64,000 nt of DNA. It comes from Porphyra umbilicalis (Eukaryota > Rhodophyta > Bangiophyceae > Bangiales > Bangiaceae). The stretch covers positions 248,001 through 312,000 of the forward strand of contig KV918776.1 in the NCBI GenBank assembly GCA_002049455.2. Direction: 5' to 3'. The notes beneath the pieces are model-generated. The model did not search any database, was not told where the DNA came from, and was given only the letters and a program-made list of their open reading frames with translations. The stretch's first letter is position 1. Each line of letters begins with the position of its first letter. The position numbers and the translations under genes were made by a program. Shown in pieces: positions 60,110 through 64,000 of the stretch.

Positions 60110-60890
60110 GTGTGGGCGGTGCGTGGTCGGTCGCCTCTGCCGCCGAGCGCCCTGACGTTGCCACTGTGGGGGAGGGTGGAGCCCGGGGATTTTGCACCGC
60201 GTGTGGTCGGTTGGCGGTCTGCCGCCGCTGCCGCCGTGCGGGGCGACGCTTCCACTACAAGGACGGGCGAATCCGGGCGGGGGTGCCCCGCGGGTGGGCG
60301 GTGGGCGGTCTGCCTGCTGTGCTACTGCAGGTAGCCACAGTGGCACCGCAAGAGGGTAGTGGAACCGGGGCGGTGTGCACCACAGGTTGGCGTTGGGTGG
60401 TCGGCCGCTTTCGCTGCCATGCGTGCCGACGGCGCCACTGCAAGGGGGAGTGGAGCCAGGCGCGGGTCTACCGCGGGTCGGCGATGGGCGGTCCGTCGGC
60501 TTTGCCGCCGTGCGCCCCGACGTTGCCACAGCGGGGGCAGCTGGAGCCGGGCGGAGATACACTGCGGGTGGTGGGTGGGCTGCCGGCCGCATCTGCCGTC
60601 ATGCGGGGCGATGCTTTTACTGCGGGGAGGGACGCAGCGGGGAGGGGGGGCGACCGCTTATTGCCGGCGGGCGGTCGGCCGCCTCTGCCGCCATGCGGGG
60701 ACACATTGCCACTGCGGGGATGGGTGGAGCGGGGGAAAGCGGGAACCGTGAGTGGGCGGTGGGCGATCCGGCACCCTTGCTGCTGTGCGCCGCGACGGTG
60801 CCACTGCGGGGGTGGGTGGAGCCGGGGAAAGGTGCTCCGCGGGTGGGCGGTGGGAGGTCGGACGCCTCCGCCGACGTGTGCCAGCAGCGG
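60110..60890 (+). repeat. Diverged minisatellite, about 91-bp period, 8-9 units
   Basis: A landmark word (gtggagccsggg, variable) recurs near 60177, 60268, 60358, 60450, 60540, 60633, 60725 and 60816, that is, every 90-92 bases. Between landmarks each unit carries gcgggtgggcggtgggcggtc-like and ctgccgccatgcgg-like words. Translations in some frames give recurring Cys/Arg clusters (CTACGRLAVCRRCRRAG), but these follow from the repeat and are not taken as a protein. Confidence 0.8.
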
Positions 60891-61388
60891 TGCGTGGGGC
60901 CGCCGCCGAGTACGGTTCCTTTGTCCGGGCGCCTTCACGGCCTCGGCTGTGGCGGCGGTGGCCGACACAGGTGCCTGTCACGCCGGCAGCACGCCCACGT
61001 GCAGCCGGCGCGCCCAAAAAGCAAGAGGCGCGCCGGAGCCCTTCTGGTGGTCGTATGCCTCTGCCGCCGCCGACTGGCACACATCATCGTCGCGGGCGGC
61101 CGGCGGCGGAGCCAATTGGAGTCGACAGTCGTCTCCCACTGCCCACAGCAGGGGGGTTCGGCGCGGGAGGACGGGAGCGTGCACTTGGTCAGTGGCGCCG
61201 TGACGGCCATGGCAGCGTGGCGCCCAGGACGGGTGCGGCGGCATCATGAGGGCCCCGTGTGATACAGCTAACCAGTGCACTTTTCTTCATCGACGAGGCT
61301 GCACGTGCACCCAGAAACCCACGCCGATTCCCGCAGAAACTATCCCAACACATCACCTGTCCTCCACATCGTCCGCCCCACCAGACCG
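60891..61388. other. GC-rich spacer
   Basis: About 500 bp between the minisatellite and the end of the Cys/His-rich gene. No motif or gene recognised. Confidence 0.4.
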
Positions 61389-62687
61389 TCACAGGGCCTC
61401 ACCACCCAGTCGACGCTGCGCCGGGGTCTTGAGCCCGGCCGCCGTCGCAGCCTCCGTGGCGGCCTTTTCAACAACGTCGGCCACAGCACGCGCCACGGTG
61501 CTCAGTGTGGCTGCGCGCATGGCCCCGTCCATGGTCGCGCACATCCATTCCGCCACCTGCGCCGCCGATAGAGTCCCACTGGCAAGCATGTACCCGCGCA
61601 CGTGGCTTTCGACAGCGCCCTTCACGACGCAACCCCCGAGGTCCTTGTCCACGTCCCCAATGGGGCACTGGCACATGTGCTCGAGGACGATATGCGCCAG
61701 CTTGACCGGGGGGGTGGCGGCAAACGACGGGGAGAAAAAGGAAGGCAGTGGGACCCCAAAGACGCTGCGGGAGCCGATCGGCCAGTCGCCTTCCTTCATG
61801 GTGGTGTCTCCCTCGACGTCAATAACGTCGTCCCCCGCCGTGGTTGCCGCTGCCGTGGACATACCGCCTCCTTTCTTGGAGGGGGACGAGCGGGGCTTGC
61901 CGTGCCCCGCGCGCCCCGCCTTCGACTTGGCGCGGCTGCGGGCGATGGCCAACGCGTACCGGTCAATACGGCTCTTTCGCGCCTTCTCGTGTCCGCGGAC
62001 GGCCCTGTCGGTCTTTTTGCAGGCGGGCTTTTCGTCCCCCGTCCCGACCTCCTCCTCCCCGTTGTCGCTGTCGCTGCCCGAACTGCCATCCAGGCTGCTC
62101 TCGGCCGCCTCGGCGGCGACGCGGCTCGCCGTGATGGCGCCGAGGTGCGCATTCTTTGACAGGTTCAAGAAGTTTGGCTTGTTCACGTCAGACAGCAACG
62201 CCGACTTGGTGCCCTTGTTCTCCAGCAGAAGAATTGTCTCCTCTAAGTCCACGTTCTCGGAGTTGACGTTTGCCATTAAACGGGTAGTTGACACGCGGCG
62301 CTCGTGAGCATCGATGGCCTTGGCCGCCGACGTGCTTTGCGTGTTGTTCACCATGCTCTTGATGGAAAGCGGCGTCATCAGCGTGCATACAAAGTCTTCC
62401 ACTCCCAGCGGGTGTTTGTTTTGCCGCCGCACGATGATGCCCTTGTTGTTGAGCTTGAACCGCGTCACCGACAGCTTCTGCGTCCCGTACTGGTGCCCCG
62501 TAAATCCGCAGGAGTTGCAATGGGCTTGATGGATGCACACGGGCTTGACGCATTGCCCAGCTTGGTAGAACGCGTGGCCCTTGGGCAGGTCGCGCCGGCA
62601 CTGCACGCTGTTGAGCGGACAAGTCCGCGCGTCGTGCCCGGGCCCGTCAGGGGGGCTGATGTAGTGACAAATGCTGCACTTCACCAT
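61389..62687 (-). CDS. Cys/His-rich protein with a zinc-knuckle-like start, probably nuclear
   Basis: 432 aa from the ATG at 62687. It opens with KCSICHYIS, then GPGHDARTCPLN, a C-x2-C ... GH-x4-C arrangement like the CCHC knuckle (C-x2-C-x-x-x-GH-x4-C) with an insertion. More Cys and His follow (VQCRRDLPKGH, CVKPVCIHQAHCNSC), in all some nine Cys in the first 70 residues. Residues about 75-100 look like strands (LSVTRFKLNNKGIIVRR). The middle is Ser/Asp/Glu-rich, then strongly basic (KARKSRIDRYALAIARSRAK). DDVIDVEGD resembles a SUMO-interacting motif. The last 130 residues are helical and Ala-rich (KLAHIVLEHMCQCPIGDVDK; AQVAEWMCATMDGAMRAATL). The open frame continues upstream without an ATG; starting at 62687 places Met two residues before the first Cys. 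No family name is justified. Stop TGA. Confidence 0.65.
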   Translation of the reverse strand: MVKCSICHYISPPDGPGHDARTCPLNSVQCRRDLPKGHAFYQAGQCVKPVCIHQAHCNSCGFTGHQYGTQKLSVTRFKLNNKGIIVRRQNKHPLGVEDFVCTLMTPLSIKSMVNNTQSTSAAKAIDAHERRVSTTRLMANVNSENVDLEETILLLENKGTKSALLSDVNKPNFLNLSKNAHLGAITASRVAAEAAESSLDGSSGSDSDNGEEEVGTGDEKPACKKTDRAVRGHEKARKSRIDRYALAIARSRAKSKAGRAGHGKPRSSPSKKGGGMSTAAATTAGDDVIDVEGDTTMKEGDWPIGSRSVFGVPLPSFFSPSFAATPPVKLAHIVLEHMCQCPIGDVDKDLGGCVVKGAVESHVRGYMLASGTLSAAQVAEWMCATMDGAMRAATLSTVARAVADVVEKAATEAATAAGLKTPAQRRLGGEAL

Positions 62688-63299
62688 GATGGTGGGCCGG
62701 GATAGATCGGTGGGTGAAGGGGGGGAGGGTTGAAACCGAGGAAAGGGCGGCGCGGGGGTAGAAGCCCGAAAGAAGCCTGGGCCCTCGTCGACGGCGTCGT
62801 CCACCTCTGACTTGCGCCCGACGCGGACGGGACCTCAGCGGCCACATTCTTGTTTTGGCCGCACAACGCCGGCACCCGTGGCCACGCAATTGAATTTTTT
62901 CCTCCCTGGGCCCCGTGCGGCCGCCTGTGCGGGGATTCTCGCTGCTTTCCACATGGCTAGCGGCGAGGTGGCCGCAGGCGGCCCTGCCCACACAGTGACC
63001 TGTTCACGGGTGGCGGTTGTCGGTCCGGGTAGGAGATCGGCCATAGTGCACAACCTCTCAAGGAACCTCTCAAAGAACCCCCCTCATCGCCCGCCTGGAC
63101 CGACCATTCGCGGCTGCGATGGCGGGAAAGGGAATGCTTGGCTTTGTTTGATCTGCCAAAAAATCATTCCAACTCCTGATGACACACAGAACCTTGCATG
63201 TCATTTCTTCAGATCCTCGCTCAGCTATTGGCTGAGAAAGATCTCGCGTCAGCTTCAGATCTCGAGACTGAGTGGGCCACAACTGCTTATGGTCTTCCA
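62688..63299. other. Intergenic; promoter side of the Cys/His-rich gene
   Basis: About 610 bp. A pair of aggaacctctcaa/aagaacccccctca words lies at about 63060-63085. From about 63150 the composition drops towards the dispersed repeat. No gene seen. Confidence 0.4.
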
Positions 63300-63339
63300 T
63301 GCTGAGGTCGGCGTGGCCAAATTATAGAAAAGCACCATA
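63300..63339 (-). repeat. Left flank of copy B of the dispersed repeat
   Basis: gcgtggccaaattatagaaa then agcaccata is the reverse complement of 46938-46972 in copy C. The homology is cut at TA (63338-63339) by the MITE-like arm. Confidence 0.75.
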
Positions 63340-63530
63340 GAAAAGCGATAGCCGCACAGCTATTCTTGGTCAGCGGAAGCCAGAATCAAGTAGGGAGTTT
63401 GATTTCCATGGCCCGAACAACAAAAGGGCTTCTTCGTCTAAAAAGTGGTGTTACATCGGACTTCAGGAGCTCGATGGGACACGTTGTGCAATGTGGCGTG
63501 AATATGGCGATAGCATCTCATTGTTAACAA
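63340..63530 (-). mobile_element. MITE-like arm (copy B), inserted at the same TA as copy A
   Basis: Starts gaaaagcgatagccgcacag directly after TA. It is an inverted match to 34768-34967 for about 190 bp (shared word ctgaccaagaatagctg and its complement). It ends near ttaacaatgctctgagctt, related to the core of the 45754-46917 palindrome. Confidence 0.7.
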
Positions 63531-64000
63531 TGCTCTGAGCTTCACATTCTGTGCTTTAACTTACGATGCTATGCATGTGCACCACGTCGAAGAAAGGAGC
63601 CACACAACAAAGATATTCAGAGAGCCCCTGGCGCCCGTTTCTCGGGTCATATGGGGTCGGAAAAGAGGGGCACCCTTTGGAATGCACTTTCCGAGTGCAT
63701 ATTCGTGCTCAGCACGCATGCTTTACCCGGAGTGGCATAGGGGGCGGTACGTGCAGTCATTATTCGGTTATATCCATCGCCTTTTGCTTACGGTTGGTGA
63801 CAGTACTTAGAGCACACCCAACAACGTCTTCCCCAAGTTCAAATATGCTGACGTGTCAGAAATATGTCTCATAAATGTGCCACGTGCCTTAATTTCAGCT
63901 CTTGGGGATGGGGAGGGTCCCACAGCAACGTCAGGCACCCCAAAACGCTCAGATAGAACTTGAATACAGTTAATCTGAATCGGACAAGTCCTCGGACATT
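63531..64000. other. Remainder of copy B and unassigned sequence
   Basis: A word tatccatcgccttttgctta near 63773 may be a diverged second end of the MITE. ttagagcacacccaacaacg at about 63808 resumes the dispersed repeat (compare tagagcacggccaacaac at 34991). After about 63860 nothing is recognised. Confidence 0.45.

Noticed and set aside
60112-61203. Cys-rich zinc-finger-like protein on the plus strand
   Set aside because: The Cys clusters recur because of the 91-bp minisatellite, whose length rotates the frame between units.
1-64000. LTR or LINE retroelements, rRNA and tRNA genes
   Set aside because: No reverse transcriptase, integrase, gag-like or RNA-gene signature was seen on either strand.

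Overview
The window is nuclear DNA from a GC-rich, intron-bearing eukaryote with a meiotic toolkit: a protist, alga or fungus-like lineage that I cannot place further from sequence alone. Reasons: a mitochondrial phosphate carrier with one short GT-AG intron, a HEI10/CCNB1IP1-type meiotic RING protein with two introns, an RNA helicase of the DHX29 type, an ATL-like RING-H2 protein, an ePHD zinc finger, and several eukaryotic DNA-transposon families. Introns are short (about 145-270 nt where modelled) and donors are mostly GTATGT, GTACGT or GTGAGT. No rRNA, tRNA, CRISPR array, reverse transcriptase, capsid or envelope gene was recognised.

Layout. 0-9.4 kb is ordinary host gene space: a partial DHX29-like helicase (-), divergent from the phosphate carrier (+), then HEI10 (-), RING-H2 (-) and a tentative small helical protein (+). 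9.4-17.4 kb is extremely GC-rich with long G or C homopolymers; it holds a membrane-anchored deacetylase-fold protein (+) whose C-terminus lies in another frame past a G-run, and a small hypothetical ORF (-). 17.6-33.8 kb is a block of mobile-element character: an unknown spliced gene (-), an array of 164-bp units, a 2,556-codon ORF carrying a JmjC domain with its iron and 2-oxoglutarate ligands, a very large Asp/Gly/His-rich repeat region and a possible degenerate C48 (Ulp1)-like domain, and, convergent with it, a 985-aa TNP2-type (EnSpm/CACTA superfamily) transposase. 34.7-35.1, 45.7-47.0 and 63.3-63.9 kb hold copies of one dispersed repeat with nested insertions, including a near-perfect 1.16-kb palindrome. 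36-45 kb has lineage-specific ORFs (one with a duplicated, identically spaced Cys module) and a PIF/Harbinger transposase with one in-frame TAG. 47-56 kb is mostly GC-rich sequence of unclear function around an intact-looking Tc1/mariner-IS630 transposase. 56-62.7 kb has an ePHD protein, a repetitive ORF in the same frame beyond a single TAG, a 91-bp minisatellite and a Cys/His-rich protein.

How it fits together. The best candidate for an undescribed system is 20.7-32.9 kb: a probable histone/protein-demethylase-type JmjC oxygenase physically paired with a TNP2 transposase and preceded by hairpin-rich tandem repeats. The inference is an EnSpm-like transposon that carries its own chromatin-modifying enzyme; element ends were not identified. 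Most other long open frames in this window are side effects of GC richness and were left out.
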